DNA from: Breoghania sp037026715 | Lineage (GTDB): Bacteria > Pseudomonadota > Alphaproteobacteria > Rhizobiales > Stappiaceae | Length of the DNA stretch: 64,000 bases | Reading direction: 5' to 3' | NCBI RefSeq assembly: GCF_037026715.1 | Contig: NZ_JBANCG010000003.1 | Location: 124,001 to 188,000, forward strand | Shown: piece after piece, positions 33,409 to 42,454 of the stretch | How positions within the stretch are numbered: the first letter of the stretch is position 1 | How the letters are laid out: the number at the start of each line of letters is the position of its first letter | Position numbers and translations under genes: made by a program | Notes under the pieces: generated by a model | What the model was told of the DNA's origin: nothing | Databases searched by the model: none | Seen by the model: only the letters and a program-made list of their open reading frames with translations

Positions 33409-33909
33409 ATGGCTGCCCACCCCCCGAGCGTTTCCTCGGAGTTCCTGGAAGCGTTGACCAAACTCAGCCGCAAGATCCGCACCCTGTTCAACGCGCGGGT
33501 GACCGCGCACGGGCTGACCTATCCGCGTGCGCGGGTGCTGATCCGGCTGGCGCGCAAGTCGGGCGTCACGCAGCGTGAGCTTGCCTGCGAGCTGGAGCTG
33601 GAGCAGCCGACGCTGGTGCGCATCCTCGACCGGATGGAGGCGCTCGACCTCATCACCCGCGAGCCCGACCCGGCCGACCGACGGGCAAAGCACATCGTGC
33701 TCACCGCGCACGGGCGCGAGCAGGCCGATCTGGTCCAGCGTCTCGGCGAGGAAGTCCGCAGCGAGGTCTTCCGCAATGTGGATGAGGCGGACCTGCGCTG
33801 CGCGATCGCGCTTTTCGACAGGATCGAGGCGGAGATCTGCGCCGGCGGGGGCGAGGCCGAAACAACGAAGCTCGGAACGCGGAAGACCGGAGGGCGCGAT
33901 GGCCGATGA
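33409..33909 (+). CDS. MarR-family regulator of the efflux operon
   Basis: A 166-residue winged-helix regulator. The recognition region GVTQRELACELELEQPTLVRIL and the wing REPDPADRRAKHIVLTAHG are typical of MarR/SlyA (each cited as landmarks, e.g. DRRAKHIVLT). MarR proteins repress nearby efflux pumps and let go when a phenolic or lipophilic ligand binds. The gene overlaps the EmrB-type pump gene by 11 bp, so it is the first cistron of a three-gene operon. The ATG at 33409 gives the normal length; the frame begins at 33352 inside the putative operator. Confidence 0.9.
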   Translation: MAAHPPSVSSEFLEALTKLSRKIRTLFNARVTAHGLTYPRARVLIRLARKSGVTQRELACELELEQPTLVRILDRMEALDLITREPDPADRRAKHIVLTAHGREQADLVQRLGEEVRSEVFRNVDEADLRCAIALFDRIEAEICAGGGEAETTKLGTRKTGGRDGR

Positions 33910-35548
33910 GGAACCCGCGCGGGGTGCGGCGCATCCGGCTGCGGCTTCCCATCAGCCTGCCGCCGCCCCGCCTCCACCGCCGCATTCGACCGGCCTGCTT
34001 CTCACCTACATGACCGTCGGTACGCTTGTCGCCATCACGCAGGGGCTCGGCATGAGCTTCGTGTCCGTCAATGTCCTCCAGCTTGCGGGGGAATACGGCG
34101 CGACGACGAACGAGGCGATCTGGCTTTTGGCCGTCTACATGGCGCCGAACGTCAGTCTGACGCTGCTTTTGCTGAAGCTGCGCTCGCAATTCGGGCTGCG
34201 CCGCTTCGCCGAGATCGCGATCATCGTCTTCGTGATCACGAGCCTGGTGCAGCTGTGGGCGACAGACTTCCAGACCGCGCTTGTGGTGCGCTTCTTTTCC
34301 GGTATCGCCGCCTCACCGATGTCATCGCTCGCCATTCTCTACATCCTCGACGGGTTGCCGCGGGAAAAGAAGCTGACGGTCGGCATGCCGGTGGCGATGA
34401 CCGTCATCGTGATGGGCACGCCGATCGCGGGCCTGATCTCGCCCACTCTGCTGCACCTTGGAGGGGCGGAGGCTCTGTTCGCCTTCGAGGCGGGGCTGGC
34501 GCTGATCGCGCTCGGCATGATCATCCGGTTGCCGCTGCTGGCACCGACCCTGACGTTGAGCCCCATCACCCGGATGGACCTCGTCACCTATCTCTTTCTC
34601 GCCGTCGGTCTCGGCGCGCTGGCCATCGTCACGGTCACCGGCCGTTACTACTGGTGGTTCGAGGCGCCGTGGATCGGCGAGCTGATCGTGCTTGCCATCG
34701 TCTGCCTGACGATGGCCGCTGCGATCGAGCTCAATCGCGATGAACCGCTGCTCGATGTGCGCTGGCTGACCTCGAAGGAGATCGTCCACTTCACCGGCAG
34801 CCTGCTGCTGTTCCGCCTGCTCCTGTCGGAGCAGTCGACCGGCACGCGCCAGTTCTTCACCCAGCTCGGGCTCCTGAACGAACAGCTCTCGGGCTTCTAC
34901 TGGATCGTTCTCCTGAGCGGCGTTCTGTCGGGCTTCGTCTGCTCCAGGCTGATCCAGCCGGGCAAGGTCGCCGGCATTCACCTTCTCTCGCTGATCCTGC
35001 TGGCCATCGGCACGGGGCTCGATTCCCAGGCCACCGCCGACACCCGGCCGGAGCAGATGTATCTCTCGCAGCTGCTGGTGGGTATGGCGAGCGGCCTGTT
35101 CCTGCCGCCGGCCATGGCCTTCGGCTTCATCGCGGCGCTCAAGAAGGGTCCGAACTATCTCCTGTCCTTCGTCATCGTGTTCCTGACCACCCAGCGTCTC
35201 GGCGCTTTGTTCGGCAGCGCCGTCTTCGGCACTTTCGTGACCTGGCGCGAACAGTTCCATTCCGCCCATCTGGCGAGCCGTCTGGTGCCCTCCGACCCGC
35301 AGGTCGCAGCCCGCATCGGCCAGCTCGCCGCGTCCTACAAGGGCGTCCTCACCGATGCCGTCCAGCTCAAGGCGGAAGGCGCCGTCCTTCTCGCCGCGCA
35401 GGTGCGCAAGCAGGCCTATGTGCTGGCCTACACGGACGCCTTTTTCGTCACCTCGGCGATCGCGACGGTCGCCGTCATCGTCCTTCTTCTCTACCTGGCC
35501 TGGCGCGCGCTCCACCAAGCGGTGAGCCCCGCGCCGGCGGAAAGCTGA
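33899..35548 (+). CDS. DHA2/EmrB-type MFS drug efflux protein
   Basis: A 549-residue carrier with about 14 hydrophobic segments, as in the DHA2 (EmrB/QacA) family. A Pro/Ala/His-rich cytosolic start (AAHPAAASHQPAAAPPPPPH) precedes the first helix. Compared with EmrB the motif-C region reads MTVIVMGTPIAGLISPTLL, so it is a diverged member. It pairs with the HlyD-family gene 5 bp downstream to export compounds across the periplasm. The ATG at 33899 lies inside the end of the MarR gene, indicating translational coupling. Exported compounds are unknown. Confidence 0.88.
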   Translation: MADEEPARGAAHPAAASHQPAAAPPPPPHSTGLLLTYMTVGTLVAITQGLGMSFVSVNVLQLAGEYGATTNEAIWLLAVYMAPNVSLTLLLLKLRSQFGLRRFAEIAIIVFVITSLVQLWATDFQTALVVRFFSGIAASPMSSLAILYILDGLPREKKLTVGMPVAMTVIVMGTPIAGLISPTLLHLGGAEALFAFEAGLALIALGMIIRLPLLAPTLTLSPITRMDLVTYLFLAVGLGALAIVTVTGRYYWWFEAPWIGELIVLAIVCLTMAAAIELNRDEPLLDVRWLTSKEIVHFTGSLLLFRLLLSEQSTGTRQFFTQLGLLNEQLSGFYWIVLLSGVLSGFVCSRLIQPGKVAGIHLLSLILLAIGTGLDSQATADTRPEQMYLSQLLVGMASGLFLPPAMAFGFIAALKKGPNYLLSFVIVFLTTQRLGALFGSAVFGTFVTWREQFHSAHLASRLVPSDPQVAARIGQLAASYKGVLTDAVQLKAEGAVLLAAQVRKQAYVLAYTDAFFVTSAIATVAVIVLLLYLAWRALHQAVSPAPAES

Positions 35549-35553
35549 CCATC

Positions 35554-36663
35554 ATGGCCATCAAGTCCCTTTTGCCCTCGGCTGTCACCTCCCTTGCGAT
35601 CGTTGCCGGCGCCGCCGGGGTTTCGCTGGTGCTCTACTCCTGGAATCTGCCGCCCTTTCACGGCTCGCTGGAGACGACCAACGACGCCTACATTCGCGGC
35701 GCGGTCACCACCATCGCGCCGCAGCTTGCCGGCAATATCGTTCAGGTGCCCGTCCGGGACTTCCAGCACGTCAGCCAGGGCGATTTGCTGTTCAAGATCG
35801 ACGACCGCATCTATGCCCTGCAGCTCGCGCAGGCGAAGGCGACGCTGGCAGCGAAGACGGCGGCGCTCGCCAAGTCCGCAAGGCAGCGCATGTCTGCCCG
35901 GGCTCAGGTGGAGGCGAGCGAGGCGCAGCTGGAAAGCGCCGAGGCGGCGCTGACGCAGGCGGTCTCAAGCTGGCAGCGCACGCAGGCCCTGCAGAGGAAG
36001 GGCTTTTCCGCCAATTCCGATGCCGACAAGAGCCGGGCCGCCCACGACCAGGCCGCCGCGGCCGTGCGCCAGGCGCGCGCCGCGCTCACCGTGGCGAAGC
36101 AGAACCTGCAGGCGACGGAGGCCGACCGGGATCAGCTCAAGGCAGAGGTCGAGGGCGCAGGGGCCGCTGTCCGCCTCGCCGAGATCAATCTGCAGAATAC
36201 CCGCATCATCGCTCCGCGCGACGGCACGCTCGGCCAGATCGGCGCCCGCGTCGGGCAATACGTCTCCGCCGGCAGCTCGCTCACCTCGCTCGTTTCCGAC
36301 ACGATCTGGATGGTCGCGAACTACAAGGAAACCCAGCTTCCCGGCATGAAGGTCGGCCAGAAGGTGACCTTTACCGTCGATGCGCTCGACGGCGAGGTCT
36401 TTCATGGTCGCATTGAGCGCTTCTCGCCCGCCACGGGTTCGGAATTCAGCGTGATCAAGTCCGACAACGCGACCGGCAACTTCACCAAGATCGCGCAGCG
36501 CCTGCCCGTGCGCATCGCCATCGATGCGGGCCAGCCCGACACGGGGCGGCTGGTGCCCGGCATGTCGGTCGAGGTCAGTGTCAATGTTGCCACCGCACCG
36601 CTGCCGCCAGCCGCCGCGCTCGCCGAGGCGGAGCCGCAGAAAAGCCGCGTGGCGCTGCCTTAA
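35554..36663 (+). CDS. HlyD/EmrA-type membrane fusion protein
   Basis: A 369-residue periplasmic adaptor: one N-terminal transmembrane helix (SLAIVAGAAGVSLVLYSW), a biotinyl-lipoyl-like half (NDAYIRGAVTTIAPQLAGNI), a long coiled-coil hairpin of Ala/Gln/Lys-rich helices (about 90-205), the second lipoyl half (NTRIIAPRDGTLGQIGARVG) and a beta-barrel (WMVANYKETQLPGMKVGQ). It links the EmrB-type pump to an outer-membrane factor, for which no gene is nearby. It closes the operon and is followed at once by a strong terminator. Confidence 0.92.
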   Translation: MAIKSLLPSAVTSLAIVAGAAGVSLVLYSWNLPPFHGSLETTNDAYIRGAVTTIAPQLAGNIVQVPVRDFQHVSQGDLLFKIDDRIYALQLAQAKATLAAKTAALAKSARQRMSARAQVEASEAQLESAEAALTQAVSSWQRTQALQRKGFSANSDADKSRAAHDQAAAAVRQARAALTVAKQNLQATEADRDQLKAEVEGAGAAVRLAEINLQNTRIIAPRDGTLGQIGARVGQYVSAGSSLTSLVSDTIWMVANYKETQLPGMKVGQKVTFTVDALDGEVFHGRIERFSPATGSEFSVIKSDNATGNFTKIAQRLPVRIAIDAGQPDTGRLVPGMSVEVSVNVATAPLPPAAALAEAEPQKSRVALP

Positions 36664-36677
36664 GCCCAAAAATGCGC

Positions 36678-36712
36678 AAAGCGCCGGAGGCGGTCCGCCC
36701 CCGGCGCTTTTT
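36678..36712 (+). terminator. Rho-independent terminator of the emr-type operon
   Basis: AAAGCGCCGG-A-GGCGG pairs with CCGCC-C-CCGGCGCTTT around a three-base loop, ending in five T residues; A residues on the other side let it serve the convergent gene as well. Confidence 0.88.
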
Positions 36713-36761
36713 CGTGTGACCGTGTTCGCGGTGTCTCCGGACGCGCGGCGCGCCCGTCCGC

Positions 36762-37325
36762 TCACGCAACCTTGCGTCGTTCGTGGCGGCCTTCGCGGAC
36801 TTCCTCGATGATCTTGCCGACGAAGGCATCCAGATCATCCGGCTTGCGGCTGGTGACGATGCCACCGTCGGCGACCACTTCGCGGTCCACCCATTTGCCG
36901 CCGGCATTGATGACATCCGTGCGGATCGAGGGGTAGGAAGTCACCTCCCGGCCGCGCACGGCATCGGCTTCCACCAGCAGCCAGGGGCCATGGCAGACCG
37001 CGGCCACGACCTTGCCGGAGGCGAGGAAGCGCTTCACCAGCGCCATCGTGTCCGCATCGACCCGCAACAGGTCGGGGTTGATCTGGCCGCCGGGAATGAC
37101 CAGCGCGTCGTAGTCTTCCTCGCGCGCGTCGGCGATCCTGCGGTTCGCGGGAACCGTGTCGCACCAGTCGGTGCCCTTCCAGCCCCGGATCTCCTTGCCG
37201 TCGAGGCTCGCCACGTCGACCGTGGCGCCGGCCTCGCGCAGCTTGTCGCGCGGAACCTCAAGCTCGCTCTGTTCGAAGCCGTTGGTGGCGATGATCAGGA
37301 TGCGGGACGCATTGATATCGGTCAT
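36762..37325 (-). CDS. DJ-1/PfpI-family protein
   Basis: A 187-residue cysteine-containing DJ-1/PfpI protein. It shows ILIIATNGFEQSELEVP with the conserved Glu, ALVIPGGQ, and the nucleophile elbow AAVCHGPWLL carrying the reactive Cys, followed by TSYPSIRTDVINAGG and GIVTSRKPDDL. This is the PfpI/YhbO branch, associated with protein deglycase, protease or glyoxalase-like stress activity; which applies here cannot be told. Probably monocistronic. Confidence 0.88.
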   Translation of the reverse strand: MTDINASRILIIATNGFEQSELEVPRDKLREAGATVDVASLDGKEIRGWKGTDWCDTVPANRRIADAREEDYDALVIPGGQINPDLLRVDADTMALVKRFLASGKVVAAVCHGPWLLVEADAVRGREVTSYPSIRTDVINAGGKWVDREVVADGGIVTSRKPDDLDAFVGKIIEEVREGRHERRKVA

Positions 37326-37502
37326 GGCTTTTCACTCCGGGTTGGCCGGACCCTGCGCGCTGCCGGTCGTGCCGGCATCGTCGTCGGGCCGTGGCGCATG
37401 TGTTCGTATTTCGTCGCCCGCTTCCCGACGTGGCGTCCGTGCGCGGGCCGACATGCCTTCAACGGACTTGCCCCACCTCGCGTTCCCCAATGAAGAGGAT
37501 CC

Positions 37503-37537
37503 AGGCGTCAGGCGTCAGGCGTCAGGCGTCAGGCTTC
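37503..37537. repeat. 7-bp tandem repeat across the end of a LysR gene
   Basis: Four exact AGGCGTC units (37503-37530) and a fifth altered unit AGGCTTC. The minus-strand stop of the LysR gene (37515-37517) lies within the array. Since 7 is not a multiple of 3, gain or loss of a unit would change the end of the protein. Confidence 0.85.
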
Positions 37538-38447
37538 GGGCGTGGGGCGAGGGCGCGAAGGCGGCGAGATGGTCGCTCAGGTCGCGCATGGGGCGGGTTA
37601 AGGGGCGGCGCGCGGCGGTCAGCACGCGGATTTCGAAGAACAGATCCGGCACCGCCACGTCGAGCGCGACCAGCCGGCCCGCGGCCAGATCTCCGGCGAC
37701 GGAGGCTTCCGTCGAGCAGGCGATACCGACGCCGGCAATCACCAGTTCGCGCAGAAACTGGTATTCGGTCGCCTGGGCCACCAGCTTGAGGTCGCGGATG
37801 CCGACGCCGGCGAGCAGGCGCGATACGGATTTTCCGAAGACCGAGCCGGGCGGTGCGCTGACGAAGCCGTGGCGCGCCACGGCTTCGGGCCGGATGCGCC
37901 GCTTTCGGGCCAGCGGATGATCCGGCGCCGCGATGAGCCGGAGCTTCTGGGCGCCGATCACGCGGGAATCGAGGCCGCGTATCTCCTCGTTCACCTGCAC
38001 GCAGCCGACATCGGCTATGCTCTCGCGCAGGTCTTGGACCACTTCCTCGTGCTTGCCGACCCTGACCACCAGTTGCAGGTCGGGCCGGGCGAGGGCGAAG
38101 CTCGTCAGCGCATCCTTCAACGCGAAATTGGCGAGGCCGCGCTGGATGGAAATCACCAGCCGGTCACTCGTCTCGCCGCGCATGTTGATGATGTCGGCGC
38201 GCATGTCGTCGACCTCGGCCAGCATTTCGCGCGCATGTTCGCTGACCGAGCGGCCGAGTTCCGTCAACAGCGGACGGCTGCCGCGCCGACGTTCGAAGAC
38301 CGCGCCGCCAACACGTTCTTCCAGCGCCCTTATGTGGGCGGAGACGGAGGGCTGGGCGATATTCAGCAATTCAGCGGCGCGGGAAAAGCTTCCCGTGTCC
38401 ACAATCGCGAGGAATACCTCAAGGCGACGCAGAGAAACATTTATCAT
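37515..38447 (-). CDS. LysR-family regulator next to the hydantoinase-type operon
   Basis: A 310-residue LysR-type regulator. The winged helix (SLRRLEVFLAIVDTGSFSR, then ELLNIAQPSVSAHIRALEE) is standard, with an effector-binding domain to the end. It is divergent from hyuA and probably controls that operon. The ATG has no clear ribosome site: AT-rich TATAG-type sequence and the dyad CTATA-TCC-TATAG come to within 2 bp of it, suggesting a leaderless or very short-leader mRNA under tight autoregulation. The C-terminus runs into a 7-bp tandem repeat. Confidence 0.88.
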   Translation of the reverse strand: MINVSLRRLEVFLAIVDTGSFSRAAELLNIAQPSVSAHIRALEERVGGAVFERRRGSRPLLTELGRSVSEHAREMLAEVDDMRADIINMRGETSDRLVISIQRGLANFALKDALTSFALARPDLQLVVRVGKHEEVVQDLRESIADVGCVQVNEEIRGLDSRVIGAQKLRLIAAPDHPLARKRRIRPEAVARHGFVSAPPGSVFGKSVSRLLAGVGIRDLKLVAQATEYQFLRELVIAGVGIACSTEASVAGDLAAGRLVALDVAVPDLFFEIRVLTAARRPLTRPMRDLSDHLAAFAPSPHARSLTPDA

Positions 38448-38449
38448 AC

Positions 38450-38462
38450 CTATATCCTATAG
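38450..38462. promoter_or_regulatory. dyad CTATA-TCC-TATAG at a LysR start
   Basis: A perfect 5-bp-arm dyad inside an AT-rich patch, 2 bp from the LysR ATG and about 205 bp from the divergent hyuA start. Candidate autoregulatory site overlapping the -10 region. Confidence 0.45.
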
Positions 38463-38665
38463 TCTATAATTTATTAAAGATAGAGCCTCTGAACCCGTTG
38501 CTTGCCAATATGCCGCAGTGTCATTCTTGCGCAACTGGAATCAAAGGCATGATCCAAAGCCGGATTCGACCGTTCGTTTCTTTTGCGTCTGAGTTTTTGA
38601 AAAAATCTATGTTTGGCGGCTGAAGTCTGCTGGTCTGCCGCTGCGAGAGAAAAGGCAGTCATCCT

Positions 38666-40711
38666 GTGAACATCGTCGGTGTCGATATTGGCGGAACGTT
38701 TACCGATCTCGTCGGATACGTGGACGGCGCGCTCGTAACGTCCAAGACGTCGACGACGCCGGCCGATCCCACCCGTGCCATTGCGCGCAGCCTCGAGCTC
38801 GCCGCCTGTGTGCCGGGGCAGATCGACGAGATCCTGCACGGCTCGACCATCGCCATCAACACGGTTCTGGAGCGCAAGGGCGCGCGTACCGCGCTCATCA
38901 CCACCGAGGGCTTCCGGGACGTCTACGCCATCGGTCGGTCCAACCGGATCGATGCCTTCAACCTGTTCTTCGAGCGTCCCCAGCCGCTGGTGGAGCGCGC
39001 CTTCACCTTCGAGATCCGCGAACGCATGCTGGCCGACGGCACGGAGCTGGAGCCGGTGGACGCGCAGGCGATGGAGCGGATTCTGGCGGCGATCGATGCC
39101 GCGGGCTGCGAGGCGGTCGCGGTCTGTCTGCTTCATGCCTACGCCAATCCGGCGCACGAAAGGCAGATCGGCGCGTTCCTTCGCGAGCGCCGGCCGGACC
39201 TCTTCGTCTCTCTCTCGCACGAGATCCTGCGCGAATACCGGGAATACGAGCGCACCTCGACCACCGTGCTGAACGCCTTCGTCGGCCCCCGTGTCGGCGG
39301 CTATCTCGGCCGGCTGGAACATTATCTGGGCGGGGCGGACTTCAACGGCCGTGTCCAGATCATGCGCTCCAACGGCGGGGTGATGTCGCTGCGCCATGCG
39401 CGCGAGCAACCCGTCACGATGATGGAATCCGGTCCCGTCGCCGGCATGATCGGCGCCGGCCGGCTGGCGAGCCTGCTCGGCCTGCCGCGCGCCGTCGGCT
39501 TCGACATGGGCGGAACGACCGCCAAGTCGAGCCTGATCACCGACGGCGCGCCGGCAATCGAGACCGGCTATGTCATCGGCGACAGGGCCACCGGCCAGCC
39601 GATGCAGCTTCCCGTGGTCGATATCGTTGAAATCGGGGCTGGCGGCGGTTCCATCGCCTGGGTCGATCGGCAGGGCGGGCTGCATGTCGGTCCGCAGTCG
39701 GTCGGCGCCGATCCGGGGCCGGCCTGCTACGGCAAGGGCTCGGGGCTCGCGGTCGTCACCGACGCGGACCTGCTGCTCGGCCGCATCAATCCCGCCCGGT
39801 TCCTTGGCGGCGACATCCAGATCGATCCGCCTGCCGCGCGTACCGCGATGCGCCGCTCGGTCGCCGAACCGCTGGGCCTCTCGCTGATGGAGGCGGCCCG
39901 CGGCATCGTCCGCATCGCCGATGCGGCCATGTCGCTCTCCGTGCGTTCGGTCTCGCTTCATCGCGGCGTCGATCCGCGTGATACCGCGCTCATTGCCTTC
40001 GGCGGGGCGGGGCCGCTGCATGCGATGTCGATCGCCCGGGAATTGTCGATACCGCAGGTTGTCGTGCCGAAACTTCCGGGGGCCTTTTCCGCCTACGGCA
40101 TGCTGATGGCCTCCTGGCGGCAGGATTTCGTGCAGACGCTGATCGGCCGCGTCGGCGAACTGGACGAGGCCCATGTGGCCGCCGTCTTCGCCGAGCTTGC
40201 CGAGGTCGGCCGCGCGCAGCTTGGGCGCGACCACCAGGCCACGGCCGATTTCCGCTTCTATGCGGACCTGCGTTATGTCGGCCAGGAATACGCCATCTCC
40301 ATTCCCGTGGAGGAGCCGCGTCAGCTTTCCGTCGATCCCGCCGCCCTGAAGGCGCGGTTCGATCGCGAGCATGCCCGCCGCTATGCCCAGTCCGCGCCCG
40401 ACGAGACGATGGAGATCGTCTCGCTGCGCCTCGTGGTCTCCGCCACGCGCGACGACACGCTCGCCGAACGCTGGCTCAGCGAACCGTTCGTCGCCGAAGG
40501 CGACGCCAGCGCCGGCCGGCGCGATGTCGTCTTCGACGATCCCCGTACCCCGATCTCCACGCCCATCCTGTGGCGCCCGGCACTGAAGGCCGGAACGCGC
40601 ATCGAAGGCCCCGCGGTGATCGAGGAAGAGAATGCCACGACGTTGATCCACCCGGGGGATGAGGCGGTCGTCACCGACGCCGGCCACCTGGTGGTCAAGG
40701 TCGCGGTCTGA
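38666..40711 (+). CDS. hyuA: hydantoinase/oxoprolinase subunit A
   Basis: A 681-residue ATP-grasping subunit of the N-methylhydantoinase A / 5-oxoprolinase / acetone carboxylase beta group. The actin-like phosphate loop VGVDIGGTFTDLVGYV is at the N-terminus, followed by STIAINTVLERKGA, MMESGPVAGMIGA, GFDMGGTTAKSSLI, GADPGPACYG and AFGGAGPLHA, all family hallmarks. These enzymes use ATP to open or carboxylate small cyclic amides or ketones. Start is a GTG with AAAGGCAG upstream. Subunit B follows 15 bp later. The true substrate (hydantoin, oxoproline-like lactam or other) is not decided by sequence. Confidence 0.9.
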   Translation: MNIVGVDIGGTFTDLVGYVDGALVTSKTSTTPADPTRAIARSLELAACVPGQIDEILHGSTIAINTVLERKGARTALITTEGFRDVYAIGRSNRIDAFNLFFERPQPLVERAFTFEIRERMLADGTELEPVDAQAMERILAAIDAAGCEAVAVCLLHAYANPAHERQIGAFLRERRPDLFVSLSHEILREYREYERTSTTVLNAFVGPRVGGYLGRLEHYLGGADFNGRVQIMRSNGGVMSLRHAREQPVTMMESGPVAGMIGAGRLASLLGLPRAVGFDMGGTTAKSSLITDGAPAIETGYVIGDRATGQPMQLPVVDIVEIGAGGGSIAWVDRQGGLHVGPQSVGADPGPACYGKGSGLAVVTDADLLLGRINPARFLGGDIQIDPPAARTAMRRSVAEPLGLSLMEAARGIVRIADAAMSLSVRSVSLHRGVDPRDTALIAFGGAGPLHAMSIARELSIPQVVVPKLPGAFSAYGMLMASWRQDFVQTLIGRVGELDEAHVAAVFAELAEVGRAQLGRDHQATADFRFYADLRYVGQEYAISIPVEEPRQLSVDPAALKARFDREHARRYAQSAPDETMEIVSLRLVVSATRDDTLAERWLSEPFVAEGDASAGRRDVVFDDPRTPISTPILWRPALKAGTRIEGPAVIEEENATTLIHPGDEAVVTDAGHLVVKVAV

Positions 40712-40726
40712 AATGCCCAAGGCCCC

Positions 40727-42454
40727 ATGGACCAGAGAGTGAAGAAACACCCGGTCGATCCGATCACCGTCGAGGTGGTCCGCAATGCCATCGTCGCCTA
40801 TGCCGACGAAATGGCCGACGTTCTTTCCAAGTCGGCCTACAACATGATGATCTATGAGGTGCGCGACTATTGTTGCGGTCTCCTGGATACGCAAGGTCGC
40901 ATGATCGCGCAAAATCGCGGCGGCCTGCCGATCTTCCTCGCCGACTTGGGCGTGGCGGTGAAGGACGGCATCAAGCGCTACGGTCTCGATGGCTTTGCCG
41001 CAGGCGATGTCGTGGTCATGAACCACGGCACCGTCTGCGGCCAGCACCTGAACAACGTGGTCGTCTATGCGCCCTGCTTTTCGGAGGGCGAACTGGTCGG
41101 CTTTGCCGCCACCCGCGCGCACTGGGTGGATATCGGCGGGTCGCGCCGCGGCTTCAGCTACAACGCGACGTCGGACATCTATGCCGAAGGGCTGCAACTG
41201 CGCTCGCTCAAGATCATGCGGGCGGGCAAGCCCGACGAGACCCTGATGCAGATCCTGCGCGACAACATCCGAGAGGCCGACGCGGCCCTTGGCGACCTGC
41301 GCGCCCAGACGGCGGCCTGCCAGGTTGGCGCGAAGCGGTTCGCCGACCTGATCGCGCGCTATTCGCGAGACTGCGTGGAGGATTGCGTGGCGACAGTCTG
41401 GGAACAGGCCGACAGGGCCGTGCGCCGGGTCGTCGCCGCCATTCCGGACGGTCATTACGAGGCGGAGAGCCTGCTCGACAATGACGGCTTCAACCTCGAC
41501 CGGCCGCTCCGGGTCAAGGTCGCCGTCGATGTTGCCGGCGAGGACATGACGATCGACCTGTCGGAGATGAACCCGCAGGTGGAATCCTCGGTGAACAGCG
41601 GCCGTTCCGGCGGCATCGCCTGCGCGCGCGTCGCCTTCAAGGCGCTCACCTCGCCCGATCTCGACGTCAACGAGGGCTGCTTTCGCGCGCTCGACGTGGT
41701 GCTGCCGGACGGCACCATGCTGTCGGCGCGCCCGCCGGCCGCGCTCGGCCAGTGGTCGATCGTCATGCCGACGGTCGTCGATACCATCCTCAAGGCGCTG
41801 GCGCCCGCCGTGCCCGACCGCATTCCCGCAGCCCACAAGGGCGATCTCGGCGGCTGCACGTTCCACGGCGTCAGCGAAGACGGCACGCCGTTCATGCTGA
41901 TGAACATTTTCGGCGGCGGCTGGGGCGGGCGGCCGCACGGCGACGGCGCATCCGCCTCCATGTCGGTGTGTCAGGGCGACGTGCGCAACACGCCGGTGGA
42001 GCTGCAGGAGATCAAGTATCCCTTCATCATCGAGCGGCACGCGTTGCGGCCGGATTCCGCCGGTGCGGGAAAGTATCGCGGCGGTTTCGGGGTGGAGCTC
42101 AGCTACCGCTGCCTGTGCCGGTGTCGCGGCAATATCGGCTTCGACCGCACCCTGACGCCGCCGTGGGGGCTGGCCGGCGGGCATGACGGGGTGGCGGGCG
42201 TGGCCGTCATCGAGCGGGCCGACGGAAGGGTGGAGCGCGTCTTCAAGGCGACCGGCCTCGCCTTCGAACCCGGCGACCGCATCACCTTCATGACGGCCGG
42301 CGGCGGGGGATACGGCGATCCCCGCCTGCGCGATCCCGATCTGGTAGAGGCCGATCTTGAAAACGGCCTCATCACGGAGGAGGCGGCCCGGCGCGATTAT
42401 GGCGTGCGGAAAGCCGACCGGTCCGCCGCTCTTCGCGGTGCTGCGGCCGAATAG
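40727..42454 (+). CDS. hyuB: hydantoinase/oxoprolinase subunit B
   Basis: A 575-residue subunit B partner. It begins with DPITVEVVRNAIVAYADEM and contains GDVVVMNHGTVCGQHLNN, RAHWVDIGG, SSVNSGRSGGIACARVAFKAL (cited in parts) and ends with a GDRITFMTAGGGGYGDP block, the family's glycine-rich signature. It carries the hydrolytic or carboxylating site together with subunit A. The next genes on the strand encode an ABC importer, suggesting that uptake and ring opening of one small compound are linked. The tail after the GGGGYGDP block is a typical helical end. Confidence 0.9.
   Translation: MDQRVKKHPVDPITVEVVRNAIVAYADEMADVLSKSAYNMMIYEVRDYCCGLLDTQGRMIAQNRGGLPIFLADLGVAVKDGIKRYGLDGFAAGDVVVMNHGTVCGQHLNNVVVYAPCFSEGELVGFAATRAHWVDIGGSRRGFSYNATSDIYAEGLQLRSLKIMRAGKPDETLMQILRDNIREADAALGDLRAQTAACQVGAKRFADLIARYSRDCVEDCVATVWEQADRAVRRVVAAIPDGHYEAESLLDNDGFNLDRPLRVKVAVDVAGEDMTIDLSEMNPQVESSVNSGRSGGIACARVAFKALTSPDLDVNEGCFRALDVVLPDGTMLSARPPAALGQWSIVMPTVVDTILKALAPAVPDRIPAAHKGDLGGCTFHGVSEDGTPFMLMNIFGGGWGGRPHGDGASASMSVCQGDVRNTPVELQEIKYPFIIERHALRPDSAGAGKYRGGFGVELSYRCLCRCRGNIGFDRTLTPPWGLAGGHDGVAGVAVIERADGRVERVFKATGLAFEPGDRITFMTAGGGGYGDPRLRDPDLVEADLENGLITEEAARRDYGVRKADRSAALRGAAAE

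Noticed and set aside
38474..42184. Very long open frame on the minus strand opposite hyuA and hyuB
   Set aside because: Same low-complexity composition and no ribosome site; hyuA and hyuB carry full family motifs.
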